Source of the DNA: an uncultured Gemmatimonadota bacterium
GTDB taxonomy: Bacteria > Gemmatimonadota > Gemmatimonadetes > Gemmatimonadales > Gemmatimonadaceae
Assembly (NCBI GenBank): GCA_902826615.1
Contig: CADEFN010000001.1
Span: forward strand, 1,178,001 to 1,242,000
Reading direction: 5' to 3'
DNA: 64,000 nt
Shown here: positions 1 to 9,024 of the stretch, piece after piece
Layout: each line of letters starts with the position of its first letter
Position numbering within the stretch: position 1 is the first letter of the stretch
Notes under the pieces: generated by a model
What the model was told of the DNA's origin: nothing
Database searches by the model: none
What the model saw: the letters and a program-made list of their open reading frames with translations, nothing else
Program-made: the position numbers and the translations under genes

Positions 1-309
1 GCCAATCGGTGCCGCACGGCAGGTACCCGTCGCGGTCGCCGGGACAAGACGTTTGTTCGGGACGAAGTGGCTCTCATGGATGCGGCCCAGCAGCATCCGG
101 CAGAGCGCGAGGCGTGGCGGGAGGAGATCGACCGGGCGCTGATGATGCTTGAGCCGGAACAGCGCGAGGCCTTTCTCCTCAAACATGTGGAAGATCTGGG
201 GTACGAGGAGATGGCCGAGATCACCGGTGTTGGTGTGTCGGCACTCAAGATGAGAGTCAAGCGAGCCTGTGAGCGATTGCGGGTGCTGCTTCAGGAGGTT
301 CAGGGGTGA
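1..309 (+). CDS. RNA polymerase sigma factor, C-terminal part (5' truncated by window edge)
   Basis: The reading frame is open from base 1 and ends with TGA at 307-309, so the gene starts upstream of the window. The visible C-terminal part carries a region 4-like helix-turn-helix: a segment around LEPEQREAFLLKH followed by GYEEMAEITGVGVSALKMRV, the usual pattern of ECF sigma factors for binding the -35 element. The last four bases overlap the GTG start of the next gene, a membrane protein placed where an anti-sigma factor usually sits. This suggests the pair is co-translated. Region 2 lies outside the window, so the subgroup cannot be given. Confidence 0.85.
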   Translation, partial: ANRCRTAGTRRGRRDKTFVRDEVALMDAAQQHPAEREAWREEIDRALMMLEPEQREAFLLKHVEDLGYEEMAEITGVGVSALKMRVKRACERLRVLLQEVQG

Positions 310-902
310 ACGATCACGAGTTTGACCCATTCATAGCGAAGATCGCGCGGGAGCTCAAAGAGCCCGTGCGTCTTGATCCGCGCTTTGATGAGCGCGTGAT
401 GGCTGCGCTCGAGCCCGACGTCATCTCCATTGCGTCGCGCCGGATCGAGGCGCCCTGGTATCGCCGCCGGGTATCGGTGTCGGCACCAATGGTTGGTCTG
501 GCCGCCGCCGCGGCCTTCGGTGGCATTGCAGCCGTCGGTGTGCTTGCGTCGCGCCAATCCCCCCAAGCGGTCTACGTTCAGGTGGACCAGCCGGTGCTGG
601 AGCCCGTGGCAAACCGGCCCGTCGACTCGGCAAACGACATACAGCAGATCCAGTTCATCTACGTCGCAGGCGAGGCGCAGTCCGTTGCCCTCATCGGCGA
701 CTTCAACGATTGGCAGCCCACCCCAATGGTCAAGGACACGGCCAGCGGCGGATGGACGGTATCGATTCCTCTCCCGGCCGGACGTCACCAGTACCAGTTC
801 CTGCTCGATGGAACGCGTCACGTGACCGATCCCACCGCCCCCATGGCGTCCGGCGACTTCGGGTCGCCCAACTCCGTGGTCACTGTAAGCCCGAGGCCCT
901 GA
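306..902 (+). CDS. Single-pass membrane protein with C-terminal CBM48-type domain, probable anti-sigma partner
   Basis: 198 residues starting at a GTG that overlaps the stop of the sigma gene (GTGA). Residues 1-55 are charged and probably cytoplasmic, residues 60-80 form one Ala/Gly-rich transmembrane segment, and residues about 116-195 resemble an AMPK/CBM48 glycogen-binding module (VALIGDFNDWQPTPM, then a GGWTVSIPLPAG strand and YQFLLDG). This fold in other proteins binds alpha-glucans or serves as a protein-interaction module. Position behind a sigma factor suggests an anti-sigma role with the CBM48 module as periplasmic sensor; that role is inference. No zinc-binding HxxxCxxC is present, so it is not a standard ZAS anti-sigma. 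Confidence 0.75.
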   Translation: MNDHEFDPFIAKIARELKEPVRLDPRFDERVMAALEPDVISIASRRIEAPWYRRRVSVSAPMVGLAAAAAFGGIAAVGVLASRQSPQAVYVQVDQPVLEPVANRPVDSANDIQQIQFIYVAGEAQSVALIGDFNDWQPTPMVKDTASGGWTVSIPLPAGRHQYQFLLDGTRHVTDPTAPMASGDFGSPNSVVTVSPRP

Positions 903-906
903 GCCC

Positions 907-1695
907 ATGTTCCGCCGAGCGTACTTCCTGAGTGCGGGCGCGGCCCTGCTGACCGCAGCGGCCCTGCTATCCGACGATCAGCGACTCGCTGGCCGTCTGG
1001 ATGATCGCACACGTGAGGCGGTGGTGGCGGTTCTCGAGTCAGCGCGCAACGAAGGTCTCCCCACCGAGCCGCTCATCGACAAGGCGCTCGAAGGCGCCAG
1101 CAAGAAGGCCAGCGGAACAGTGATCGTGTCGGTGGTGCGGAGCCTGGTCGGCGACCTGCGTCGCGCCAAGGAAGCCCTTGGTCCCGGCACAAACCCCCGT
1201 GATGTGGAAGCGGGCGCCAATGCGTTGCGGGCCGGTGTGCCCATGCGCGAACTGGAGCGCCTGCGGGTTGCACGGACCAATATTCGCCTGGCTCAGGCAC
1301 TCAACGTGATGAGTGTGCTCTCCAACGATGGTGTGCCGCCTGACAGCATCGCCCCGCGTGTGGTGAACCTCGTGCTGGCCGGTGCCACTGAAGATCAGCT
1401 CATCACGCTGCGGCAGGACATCAAGCGCGACATCAACGGCGGTGTGGCGGCCACAACCGCAGCGTCGCTGCGGGGCGATGGGCTGGCCCAACAGCTGGCA
1501 GAGCAGCGTGCGTCTGGCAATAGCGGTGGTCCGGGGAGCCCGTTACCTTCGGTTCGGGGCCAATCGCGCGTGGCAGACCCGCTCGCCACACCACAAGCCG
1601 TGGGGTCGGTGCAGGGGAATGCCAATGTCTCCGGTGCGGGCGAAGGAGCGCGTCCGGCTGGCCCGCGTGGCAAGCCGAAACCCAAGAGCCCGTAA
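907..1695 (+). CDS. Secreted helical protein of unknown function
   Basis: 262 residues, starting four bases after the previous stop. The N-terminus (RRAYFLSAGAALLTAAALL) is a signal peptide or membrane anchor. The rest is predicted alpha-helical and charged, with a Gly/Pro/Ser-rich, basic tail. I do not recognise the family. It lies between two CBM48 proteins in what looks like one transcription unit, so an envelope role with them is likely. The stop TAA (1693-1695) is in the same frame as the next gene. Confidence 0.6.
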   Translation: MFRRAYFLSAGAALLTAAALLSDDQRLAGRLDDRTREAVVAVLESARNEGLPTEPLIDKALEGASKKASGTVIVSVVRSLVGDLRRAKEALGPGTNPRDVEAGANALRAGVPMRELERLRVARTNIRLAQALNVMSVLSNDGVPPDSIAPRVVNLVLAGATEDQLITLRQDIKRDINGGVAATTAASLRGDGLAQQLAEQRASGNSGGPGSPLPSVRGQSRVADPLATPQAVGSVQGNANVSGAGEGARPAGPRGKPKPKSP

Positions 1696-1722
1696 GAACC
1701 CCTTCGTCGCATTCCGCGTTCA

Positions 1723-2922
1723 ATGCTGCGCGGCGGGGCTGCTGCCCCCGCCGCGTTTTTCTTTGCCTGCCTGACGAGTGCCGTGGGTGCGCCCGCTCGT
1801 GTGCGCGCCCAGGGCCCGATCCGCTCACGCGATGTCGGCGTGGCGACCGTCTCGTATGACAACGGACTCACCTTCACGGCGCTCACACTCAACGAGACCG
1901 CGGTGGTTGAGCGCGAGTCGGGAAGCCTCATCGCCAACGCCCTCCTCTCGATGTTCCAGGATGGACGCTGGAGTATGCAGGGGCTGCTCTCGGGTTCGCG
2001 CTTCTCCGCTCCCCTGGCCCCCAAGGGGCGGCTGGGCCGGATGTTCAACGATGTGCGCGGCGAGCTCTCTCTCAGTAGCGCGGCCACGGCACAAGCGGGA
2101 TTCATGCCGACCCTGCAGCTCACCGGTGAATCTCGGCTGCATCTGTCGGCCGAGCGCTACGCGACACGTGTCGGCGCGGCGGTTGCCCGAACCTTCGATG
2201 GTGTGGGCTGGCGCACGACCTTGATGGGCGAGGCGGGTGGGTGGTGGCAGGTCTCGCCGCGCACCGTCGTTGGGGTCACCACACGACCCATGCAGCTGCA
2301 GTTTGGCGACCAGCTGGTGGACACCGATGGCAGTGTCTCGTGGCGCCGGGGTCGCACGGTGTGGGATGTGTCGTTAGGTGCGCGAGTGGGCGAGGCGGAA
2401 CGGCCGACTGTAGGATGGGGATCACTAACGGCCACGTGGCCCCTCGGCCGCGGGGTGTTCGCGACGGCAAGTGCGGGGAGTTATCCGGTCGACCTCATCC
2501 AGGGGCTGCCGGGAGGCACCTATGGCGCCGTGTCCTTCCGGCTCCCCAACGGGCGTCTGCCGCTGCGGGCACCGCCGCCTCCTCGCCCGGTTGCACCAGC
2601 ACCACCGGCCCGACCCGAACTCGTCACCAGTGCGCCACTCACCCTGGTCATCGGCCCCGCGCTCGACAGCCTCGAAATTCGCGAAATCCGTGTCTGGGCG
2701 CCCGGCACCCGGACGGTGGAGGTGCTCGGGGATTTTGTGGACTGGCTTCCCGCTCCCCTCATCCGGCAACCGGGTGGCGACTGGCAAGGCTTCTACTACG
2801 TGAAGGCAGGTCTGCATCGGCTCAACCTTCGTCTCGATGGCAAGGAGATCGTGGTGCCCATGAACCTGGCGACGGTGAAGGACGAGTTCAGTGGCGTGGT
2901 GGGTGTCATCGTGGTGAAATAG
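1723..2922 (+). CDS. Secreted, probably outer-membrane beta protein with C-terminal CBM48 domain
   Basis: 399 residues. A short signal peptide ends near ARVRAQ. The middle (about 30-280) is made of alternating polar/apolar strands with aromatic ends, as in small outer-membrane barrels. A Pro-rich linker (about 285-300) leads to a C-terminal CBM48-like module (about 305-399: REIRVWAPGTRTVEVLGDFVDW, GGDWQGFYYVKAGLHRLNL; written here in parts). It is the second CBM48 protein of the operon, so a glucan ligand or shared partner spanning inner and outer membrane is possible. The first codons also encode a terminator-like hairpin (see 1729-1764). ATG 1723 is preferred because later starts lose the signal peptide. 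Confidence 0.7.
   Translation: MLRGGAAAPAAFFFACLTSAVGAPARVRAQGPIRSRDVGVATVSYDNGLTFTALTLNETAVVERESGSLIANALLSMFQDGRWSMQGLLSGSRFSAPLAPKGRLGRMFNDVRGELSLSSAATAQAGFMPTLQLTGESRLHLSAERYATRVGAAVARTFDGVGWRTTLMGEAGGWWQVSPRTVVGVTTRPMQLQFGDQLVDTDGSVSWRRGRTVWDVSLGARVGEAERPTVGWGSLTATWPLGRGVFATASAGSYPVDLIQGLPGGTYGAVSFRLPNGRLPLRAPPPPRPVAPAPPARPELVTSAPLTLVIGPALDSLEIREIRVWAPGTRTVEVLGDFVDWLPAPLIRQPGGDWQGFYYVKAGLHRLNLRLDGKEIVVPMNLATVKDEFSGVVGVIVVK
1729..1764 (+). terminator. Intrinsic-terminator-like hairpin inside the signal-peptide codons
   Basis: The arms CGCGGCGGGG (1729-1738) and CCCCGCCGCG (1746-1755) are perfectly complementary over 10 bp with a 7-base loop, and are followed by TTTTTCTTT. This is a complete intrinsic terminator shape, yet it lies just after the ATG of the 1723 gene. 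It may attenuate transcription into the outer-membrane protein gene. Confidence 0.6.
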
Positions 2923-2925
2923 GCG

Positions 2926-3534
2926 ATGTCGTTGCTGCGTTGGCTCACGGGGCAACACCGGCGGTCCATGGATCCTGGCCGACTGGCCGCAGGTGACCCA
3001 TGGGTACGACTCCCGCTCACCCCACCGCTGCAGGCCTTTGGGCCAGGTGCCCAGCACGAGTTTTCCCGTTATCTCGAGGGGGCGTCACGGGTCGAGGCGC
3101 GTTCACCGGTGACCATTGCCGAGTGGCTGCTGACCTGTCGCTACGCGGATGATCAGTCGCTGCTGGACGAACACGATCACTGGCTGCATCCGGCGAGCTT
3201 TGAACTCGTCCGCAGCGGGGACTGCGAGGACTACTCACTATGGGCCTGGCGCAAGCTGCTGGAGGCGGGCATTGCGGCCGAGTTCGTGGTCGGGATGCAG
3301 CACCGGCAGGACGGGTTTGTGGGACGTCACGCCTGGGTACTCTTTCGTGAAGGCACGGAAGAGTTTGTGTTCGACGGGGTGCAGCGCAGTGTCACCACCA
3401 TTATCCGGCCCCGCACCGTCGTGGAGTCGGAGTATGTGCCCCAGGTAGGCGCTGTGCCCGAGCGGCGTTTTGTCTTTGCCGGCCTCTTTCGCAGCGACTG
3501 GGGCCGTCGTGTGAAACTCGAACCACACAAGTAA
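2926..3534 (+). CDS. Transglutaminase-like cysteine protease
   Basis: 202 residues, start three bases after the previous stop. The triad of the transglutaminase-like fold is visible: Cys100 in SGDCEDYSLWAW, His135 in GRHAWVLF and Asp150 in FVFDGV. Bacterial members act as proteases or amidases on peptides or cell-wall material. No clear signal peptide is seen, so a cytoplasmic location is likely unless the true start is upstream. It closes the sigma/CBM48 operon. Substrate unknown. Confidence 0.8.
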   Translation: MSLLRWLTGQHRRSMDPGRLAAGDPWVRLPLTPPLQAFGPGAQHEFSRYLEGASRVEARSPVTIAEWLLTCRYADDQSLLDEHDHWLHPASFELVRSGDCEDYSLWAWRKLLEAGIAAEFVVGMQHRQDGFVGRHAWVLFREGTEEFVFDGVQRSVTTIIRPRTVVESEYVPQVGAVPERRFVFAGLFRSDWGRRVKLEPHK

Positions 3535-3585
3535 CCTGCGCTGGCTTGTCGCTGGACGTGCAGGCACATTCCACAAACTTCTCCA

Positions 3586-5280
3586 ATGATCCTGATGTAC
3601 CGACGACCGCTCCTGATCCTGTGCAGTGTGATGCTGGCCGCGTCGTGCCATCGGGCCGCGGTGGCAAACAGCCCTCAAACGGGGCCGCGCACCCGCGCCG
3701 AGCGGAGCGGCTTTACCGAGACCTCGACGCACGCCGACGTGGTGGCGTTTCTCGACTCGTTAGGGCGGCTCGGAGGGCCGCTGACTCGCGGGTCGGTCGG
3801 GAAGACGTCGGAGGGGCGGGATATTCCGTATGTCATTGCCTCGCGTCCGCGGGTGGAAACACCGGAACAGGCGCGGGCGCTCAATCGCCCGATTGTGTAT
3901 GTGCAGGGAAACATCCACGCGGGCGAAGTGGAGGGAAAGGAGGCGCTGCAAGCCCTGCTGCGCGACCTGCTCCTCGACCCGCGCCCGAACGTGCTCGACT
4001 CCATCGTGCTGATCGCGGTGCCGATCTACAACGGCGACGGCAACGAGAAGTTCGATCGTCAGGCTCGGAACCGCGGCGCGCAGAACGGGCCGGAGATGGT
4101 GGGGCAGCGCCCCAACGCGATGGGTCTCGATCTCAACCGCGACTACATCAAGGCAGCTGCTCCGGAGACGCAGGCGTCGCTGCAGATGTTTCGTACATGG
4201 GACCCGCATGTCTTTGTCGATCTCCACACCACCAACGGCAGCTACCACGGCTACGCGCTGACGTGGGCGCCATCGCTGCACCCGGCTGCCGAGCTGGCCG
4301 GTGCGTCGTTTGGTGGGGCGTACGCGCGCGACTCACTGCTTGCTGAAGTCCAGGAGCGCGTCAAGACACGTCATGGCTTTGCCATCTTTCCGTATGGCAA
4401 CTTCGCCATGGACGAAGGCACACCCAACGCTCCGCGCGCATGGCTCTCCTACGACCATCGCCCGCGGTTCGGGACCAACTACTACGCGCTCCGTGGGCGC
4501 GTGTCGGTGTTGTCGGAAGCGTACTCCCATGACCCGTTCGACGTGCGGGTGCGTGCGACCTACGCCTTTGTGAAGGAACTCCTCTCGCTCGTCGCTGAAC
4601 GTGGCCAGGCAATCCGCGCCATGGCGGCGGCGTCCGATGCGGCCATCGCGCGCTGGGGCGGAGCAGGCACCCCCACGGTGCCTGTCCGTGCCTCCCTGAC
4701 CAGAACGCCGAGGCAGGGTGAGGTCATCTACGAAGTGCTCGAACGCAGCACCGATACCACACGCCGGGAGCCAGGTGTGCGTGCCGGCATGAGGCGCACG
4801 GGAAAGTTTGTCAGTGAGCGGATGCCGATCGTCGATCGCTTTACGCCGACACGTTCCATCACCCCGCCATGGGGATATGCAATCCCTGCCGCCGATACGG
4901 CGCTCATTCGTCTGCTCGCCTGGCATGGCGTGACCATGTATCGCACCAGAGCCGGGTGGTCGGGCACCATCGGACCGCAGTTTGTGACGGACTCGGTGGT
5001 GGTGTCGCCGCGCCCCTTCCAGGGCCGGCGTGAGGTCCGCCTCGAAGGGCGGCATGTCGCCATACCCCCCACACATCTTCCCGCCGGGACCGTGGTGGTG
5101 CCTGTCGGGCAGCGCCTCGGCCTGCTGGCCACCATCCTCCTCGAGCCGGAAAGCGACGACGGCTTTGTCACCTGGGACGTGGCGGGACATGCCACGGCGC
5201 GGCCCGGGCAGCTGGTGGTGACACGTCTGCAGTCCGATCCGGGAATTGCAATGGAACGGTGGAGCGGATCTCCCCGGTGA
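3586..5280 (+). CDS. M14-family zinc carboxypeptidase, lipoprotein
   Basis: 564 residues. A lipoprotein signal peptide ends in LAASC (Cys21), so it is exported and lipid-anchored. Zinc-site motifs of the M14 fold are visible: HAGE (His111, Glu114), DLNRDY for substrate binding, a downstream DLHTTNGSYHGY with the second zinc His, and VLSEAYSH carrying the likely catalytic Glu. It should cleave residues or N-acyl groups from peptides outside the cytoplasm. Residues after about 370 form a C-terminal extension. ATG 3586 and ATG 3595 both retain the signal. Confidence 0.85.
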   Translation: MILMYRRPLLILCSVMLAASCHRAAVANSPQTGPRTRAERSGFTETSTHADVVAFLDSLGRLGGPLTRGSVGKTSEGRDIPYVIASRPRVETPEQARALNRPIVYVQGNIHAGEVEGKEALQALLRDLLLDPRPNVLDSIVLIAVPIYNGDGNEKFDRQARNRGAQNGPEMVGQRPNAMGLDLNRDYIKAAAPETQASLQMFRTWDPHVFVDLHTTNGSYHGYALTWAPSLHPAAELAGASFGGAYARDSLLAEVQERVKTRHGFAIFPYGNFAMDEGTPNAPRAWLSYDHRPRFGTNYYALRGRVSVLSEAYSHDPFDVRVRATYAFVKELLSLVAERGQAIRAMAAASDAAIARWGGAGTPTVPVRASLTRTPRQGEVIYEVLERSTDTTRREPGVRAGMRRTGKFVSERMPIVDRFTPTRSITPPWGYAIPAADTALIRLLAWHGVTMYRTRAGWSGTIGPQFVTDSVVVSPRPFQGRREVRLEGRHVAIPPTHLPAGTVVVPVGQRLGLLATILLEPESDDGFVTWDVAGHATARPGQLVVTRLQSDPGIAMERWSGSPR

Positions 5281-5403
5281 CGATCGCCCACCGGCCTCCC
5301 ATCAGTCAGCGGTCGTCGGGGCGGTGAGTGTATCTTTCGGTGCCGCGGCAGGGCGCATGCCTCCTGTCGCGGCATCGTGTATGGTGCCACGAACCACTCC
5401 CGG

Positions 5404-6339
5404 ATGCTCAAACAGACCTTTCTCTGGCTCTCCAATCGGCACGGCCTTTTCCGGTTTGTCAGGAACAACGCCATCGCACGTGGCTTCGCCAACCGTTTTG
5501 TTGCCGGCGAAACGACCGAAACGGCGCTCGCCGCGGTCAGGCAGCTCAACGCCAAGGGGATCACTGCCTCTCTCGATCTGCTCGGAGAGAGTGTCACCAA
5601 TGCGGAAGAAGCCGGAGCCACTGCCGCGCACTACCTGGAGCTCCTCGATCGCATTGCTGCCGAAAACCTCGACGCCAACGTCTCCGTCAAACTCACGGCG
5701 CTCGGGCAGGATATCTCCGACGACGTGTGCCTGCGCAACATCCGGCTGGTGCTCGACCGCGCCAAACAGTACGGCAACTTTGTACGACTCGACATGGAAA
5801 GCAGTGCGTACACCGAGCGCACACTCGAGCTGTTCAAGCAGCACCTGTACCCGTCGTATCCCAACAATGTCGGGATCGTCCTGCAGAGTTACCTGCGTCG
5901 CACCGACGGCGATGTGAACCGCGCCATCGAGCTGCAGTGCCGGGTGCGGCTGTGCAAGGGTGCGTACAAGGAACCGGCCACGGTGGCGTTCCCGGATAAA
6001 TCCGATGTGGACGCCACCTACGATCGGTGCATGAAACGCCTGATGTCCGAGGGCCGGTATCCAGGTCTGGCGACACACGACGAACGGCTCATCGCCTCGG
6101 CGCGTCGTTATGCAAGTGAAGCGGCCATCGACGCATCCCGATACGAGTTCCAGATGCTGTATGGCGTGCGGCGCGACCTGCAGGATGCCCTGGTGCGCGA
6201 CGGGTATCGCATGCGGGTGTATGTGCCATTCGGCACGCAGTGGTACCCGTATCTGATGCGTCGACTGGCCGAACGGCCAGCCAACGTGGCCTTCATGGTG
6301 GGCAGTGTACTCAAGGAGACATGGGGTCGCAGACGTTAG
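5404..6339 (+). CDS. Proline dehydrogenase (monofunctional PRODH)
   Basis: About 311 residues from ATG 5404; an ATG at 5377 in the same frame is less likely. The sequence covers the FAD-dependent beta/alpha barrel of PutA/PRODH: SLDLLGESV, VSVKLTALGQD, FVRLDMESS, CRVRLCKGAYKEP, LATHDE and FQMLYGVRRDLQ. It oxidises proline to pyrroline-5-carboxylate, the first step of proline catabolism. No P5C dehydrogenase domain or gene is adjacent. The stop TAG at 6335-6337 region falls within a CGTTAGG motif shared with the overlapping next gene. Confidence 0.93.
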   Translation: MLKQTFLWLSNRHGLFRFVRNNAIARGFANRFVAGETTETALAAVRQLNAKGITASLDLLGESVTNAEEAGATAAHYLELLDRIAAENLDANVSVKLTALGQDISDDVCLRNIRLVLDRAKQYGNFVRLDMESSAYTERTLELFKQHLYPSYPNNVGIVLQSYLRRTDGDVNRAIELQCRVRLCKGAYKEPATVAFPDKSDVDATYDRCMKRLMSEGRYPGLATHDERLIASARRYASEAAIDASRYEFQMLYGVRRDLQDALVRDGYRMRVYVPFGTQWYPYLMRRLAERPANVAFMVGSVLKETWGRRR

Positions 6340-6740
6340 GTATGCCCGGGCGTCATCTGCCTCCCGACCCCGATCAGGGCGACGCCAACACGATTGGCGG
6401 CTACATGGCAGTCCATGCACGCCCTGCCGCGTTCGAAGGCCCCGATGGGATGTCGTATTCGGTGTCGCTGGAAGCCGATGCCACCGGTGATCCCGTGCGC
6501 CCGTGGGGCGCCTTCCTGTTGTTTGTGCGCTGGCGAAGAATTGGCGAGCAGGGCGTGGAGGGACACCTCGAGACTGGCTACCTGGAGTTTGGGGACTCCG
6601 CACCAGAAGCGCTGGCACTCCTGGGCAGCTGGTCCTTGTCGTCCGTACGGAGTGAGCTGGACCAACTTGTGCGCGGGCAGGAACAGGCCCGCAATCCCCG
6701 AAAGTGGTGGGACGTGATGCGCACCGAGGATACCGAGTGA
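6321..6740 (+). CDS. Conserved hypothetical protein
   Basis: 139 residues from ATG 6321, overlapping the end of the proline dehydrogenase gene; ATG 6342 is an alternative. It has no signal peptide or membrane segment and no motif I recognise; it is acidic with several Trp residues (WRRI, KWWDVM). Its stop overlaps the GTG start of rsgA by four bases, so it is co-translated with that ribosome-maturation GTPase. Codon use is like its neighbours. Confidence 0.65.
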   Translation: MGSQTLGMPGRHLPPDPDQGDANTIGGYMAVHARPAAFEGPDGMSYSVSLEADATGDPVRPWGAFLLFVRWRRIGEQGVEGHLETGYLEFGDSAPEALALLGSWSLSSVRSELDQLVRGQEQARNPRKWWDVMRTEDTE

Positions 6741-7657
6741 GTGATCCGGTGCGTGCCCGGGTCCTGAGTGGTACCGGTGGTTTGTGGCGTGTGCAGCTGG
6801 CTGACGGCACCATTGATGTGGCTGCGCTCCGCGGGAAAGTGAAACGCGAGGGAGGTCAGAAACTCGCCGTGGGGGACGCCGTCGACGTGGAACGCGACAC
6901 ACGCGAGACGGCGCTGGCGATTGTCCGCATCCATCCACGGACATCGCAGCTGGGACGTCGCAATCCGAGCGGGGCCTGGGGTGAGCGCATTGTGGCGGCG
7001 AATCTTGACCAGGTGATCGTGGTCTTTGCCCTGGTGCGCCCCGAACCACATGTGCGGATGCTCGATCGCTTTCTGGTCATCGCCGAGGCCAACGACATCG
7101 CCGCCCGCATTGTGGTCAACAAGGTCGATCTCTCCGATCTCCGCGAGGCGCGCGCGCTCTTTGGAGGGTACGAAGGGCTCGGGTATCCGGTGCACTACAC
7201 CAGCATTGTGACCGGCGCCGGTATCGACGAGCTCCACGAGGCGCTCAGAGGGGTGACGTCAGCACTCACCGGTCCCTCGGGTGTGGGAAAGTCGTCGCTC
7301 ATGAACACGATGTATCCCGGGCTCGACCTGCGCGTTGCCGCCATCTCGGACTCCGTGAACAAGGGCAGGCACACCACAGTTGGGGCGCACATGCACCCGC
7401 TTCCCGACGGCGGTTATGTCATGGACACCCCGGGACTCCGCGAAGTCGGGCTATGGGGCCTTGCCTCGGAATCGATCGACCAGTGTTTTCCCGAACTCCG
7501 GGCGCGTGCGGGACAATGCCGCTTTGCCGACTGCCGCCATCTGGCCGAGCCAGGATGTTCGGTGCGCGACGCGCTCCAGCGTGGTGAGATCTCCGCCGAG
7601 CGGTACGCCAGCTACACCAAACTGCGCGAAGAAGCGGCCGCCGACGAACGCCCCTGA
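6737..7657 (+). CDS. rsgA: Ribosome small-subunit maturation GTPase RsgA
   Basis: 306 residues from GTG 6737, chosen because it overlaps the previous stop (GTGA). The circularly permuted G-motif order is clear: NKVD (G4) comes before GPSGVGKSS (G1) and DTPG (G3). The N-terminal OB-like part (about 1-70) and a C-terminal zinc knuckle with CRFADCRH and a later Cys (EPGC) complete the family architecture. RsgA acts in late 30S assembly in the cytoplasm. Confidence 0.95.
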   Translation: MSDPVRARVLSGTGGLWRVQLADGTIDVAALRGKVKREGGQKLAVGDAVDVERDTRETALAIVRIHPRTSQLGRRNPSGAWGERIVAANLDQVIVVFALVRPEPHVRMLDRFLVIAEANDIAARIVVNKVDLSDLREARALFGGYEGLGYPVHYTSIVTGAGIDELHEALRGVTSALTGPSGVGKSSLMNTMYPGLDLRVAAISDSVNKGRHTTVGAHMHPLPDGGYVMDTPGLREVGLWGLASESIDQCFPELRARAGQCRFADCRHLAEPGCSVRDALQRGEISAERYASYTKLREEAAADERP

Positions 7658-7667
7658 TCCCGCCGGT

Positions 7668-8300
7668 TTACGGCGAGAGGCGATCCACCCGCCAGCCCTC
7701 GCCGTCGCGCGAGTAGCGCAGCCGGTCGTGCAGCCGACTCGGGCGCCCTTGCCAGAACTCCAGCACCGTGGGCGTGACCCGATACCCACCCCAATGATCG
7801 GGGCGCGGGGGGGCGTCCGGGAAACGTGCCACGGTTTTGCGCACCTCGGCCTCGAGCCACGCCCGGTCATCGATGACCCGGCTCTGCACCGAGGCCCACG
7901 CACCCTGACGGCTGCCTAACGGGCGGGATTCGAAGTACTGGCTGGATTCCTCGGCGCTGGTGCGCGTCACCGTGCCGACGATCCGTACTTGCCGCTCGAT
8001 TTCCTTCCAGAGAAACACCAGGGCCGCCCGCGGATTGGTGTCGAGGTCGCGCGCCTTGGTGCTGCGATAGTCGGTAAAGAAGGTGAAGCCGCGCGCGTCC
8101 ACTTCCTTGAGGAGCACCGTGCGCGCGTCTGGCACACCGTCCGTTGTGCAGGTAGCCAGGGTCATCGCATTTGGTTCGAGCACCTCGGCACGCTGGGCGT
8201 CAGCAAACCACTGCGTGAATTGCTCGATCGGGTCGTCGGCCAGCTCGGCTTCAACGAGGGACGAGAGGGAGTAGTCGCGACGGAGGTCTGCGATGGACAT
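7668..8300 (-). CDS. pdxH: Pyridoxamine/pyridoxine 5'-phosphate oxidase
   Basis: 210 residues from ATG at 8298-8300; an in-frame start further upstream adds 18 residues that do not fit the family. Motifs of the FMN-binding split barrel are present: [37 protein letters not shown] and the C-terminal [12 protein letters not shown]. It makes pyridoxal 5'-phosphate. It converges on rsgA with an 10-base gap and no clear terminator between them. Confidence 0.95.
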   Translation of the reverse strand: MSIADLRRDYSLSSLVEAELADDPIEQFTQWFADAQRAEVLEPNAMTLATCTTDGVPDARTVLLKEVDARGFTFFTDYRSTKARDLDTNPRAALVFLWKEIERQVRIVGTVTRTSAEESSQYFESRPLGSRQGAWASVQSRVIDDRAWLEAEVRKTVARFPDAPPRPDHWGGYRVTPTVLEFWQGRPSRLHDRLRYSRDGEGWRVDRLSP

Positions 8301-8427
8301 GATCGTGGGGAATCGGGCGTTGGGCCTGTGCGTGCCTGGACAATATTGCGTCATTGCTGCTCGGTCGCGCCGTCAGTATTTCTCTGGGGACTGGCCGGAA
8401 CCACCAACCAACCGGATGGCTACATAG

Positions 8428-9024
8428 ATGGAGACCGTACCACGGTCCGGTACCTTCACTCGCGGGGACTTCGACAAGGAAGTCCTCGCCCGGATGGATG
8501 ATGTCTATCGGTTCGCCATGTCGTTGACGCGCGACACCTCGCAAGCCGAGGACCTGGTCCAGGAGACATATCTCCGGGCCTTTCGGTCGTGGCAGACCTT
8601 TCAGCCAGGGTCTGACGCACGCCGGTGGCTCTTCACGATTTGCCGAAACGCCTTTCTCCGAACCCTGGAGCGCGACCGTCGGAACATCTCCCTCGACGAC
8701 GGGGATCCGGATGCGCTCGGCGCCGTGATGCTCCACGGGCAGATGCTCCAGGATGGATCGGCAGATCGCCTGGCCAAGCTTGATTTGGCGCCAGCCCTTG
8801 CCGATGCCATCGCCAAGCTGAATGAGCCGTTCCGCTCAACGGTCATTCTGGTCGACGTCGAGGGGCAGGCGTACGAAGAGGCGTCGGAAGTACTCGGCGT
8901 ACCGATCGGTACGGTGCGCTCCCGCCTCTTTCGGGGACGACGTCAGCTGCAGGAAATGTTGCGGGAGTATGCCCGGGATGCGGGGTTCGGCGGAAATGCC
9001 TCAACCGGAAAGCCCCATGAATAG
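8428..9024 (+). CDS. ECF-type RNA polymerase sigma factor
   Basis: 198 residues with both sigma domains: region 2 (about 25-90; VYRFAMSLTRD, AEDLVQETYLRAF, WLFTICRNAF) and region 4 (about 120-180; VDVEGQAYEEASEVLGVPIGT... ending in SRLFRGRRQL, given in parts). Region 4 has the expected spacing for an ECF factor. Its end overlaps the anti-sigma gene by 8 bases. It is a typical RpoE/SigR-like sigma with a zinc anti-sigma partner, so oxidative or envelope stress is the probable signal. Confidence 0.93.
   Translation: METVPRSGTFTRGDFDKEVLARMDDVYRFAMSLTRDTSQAEDLVQETYLRAFRSWQTFQPGSDARRWLFTICRNAFLRTLERDRRNISLDDGDPDALGAVMLHGQMLQDGSADRLAKLDLAPALADAIAKLNEPFRSTVILVDVEGQAYEEASEVLGVPIGTVRSRLFRGRRQLQEMLREYARDAGFGGNASTGKPHE

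Noticed and set aside
5302..6813. 503-codon minus frame opposite proline dehydrogenase
   Set aside because: Proline dehydrogenase motifs are intact on the plus strand.
8397..8402. GGAACC as an ECF autoregulatory -35 box before the 8428 sigma gene
   Set aside because: The implied transcription start would fall at or inside the coding region and no matching -10 is clear.
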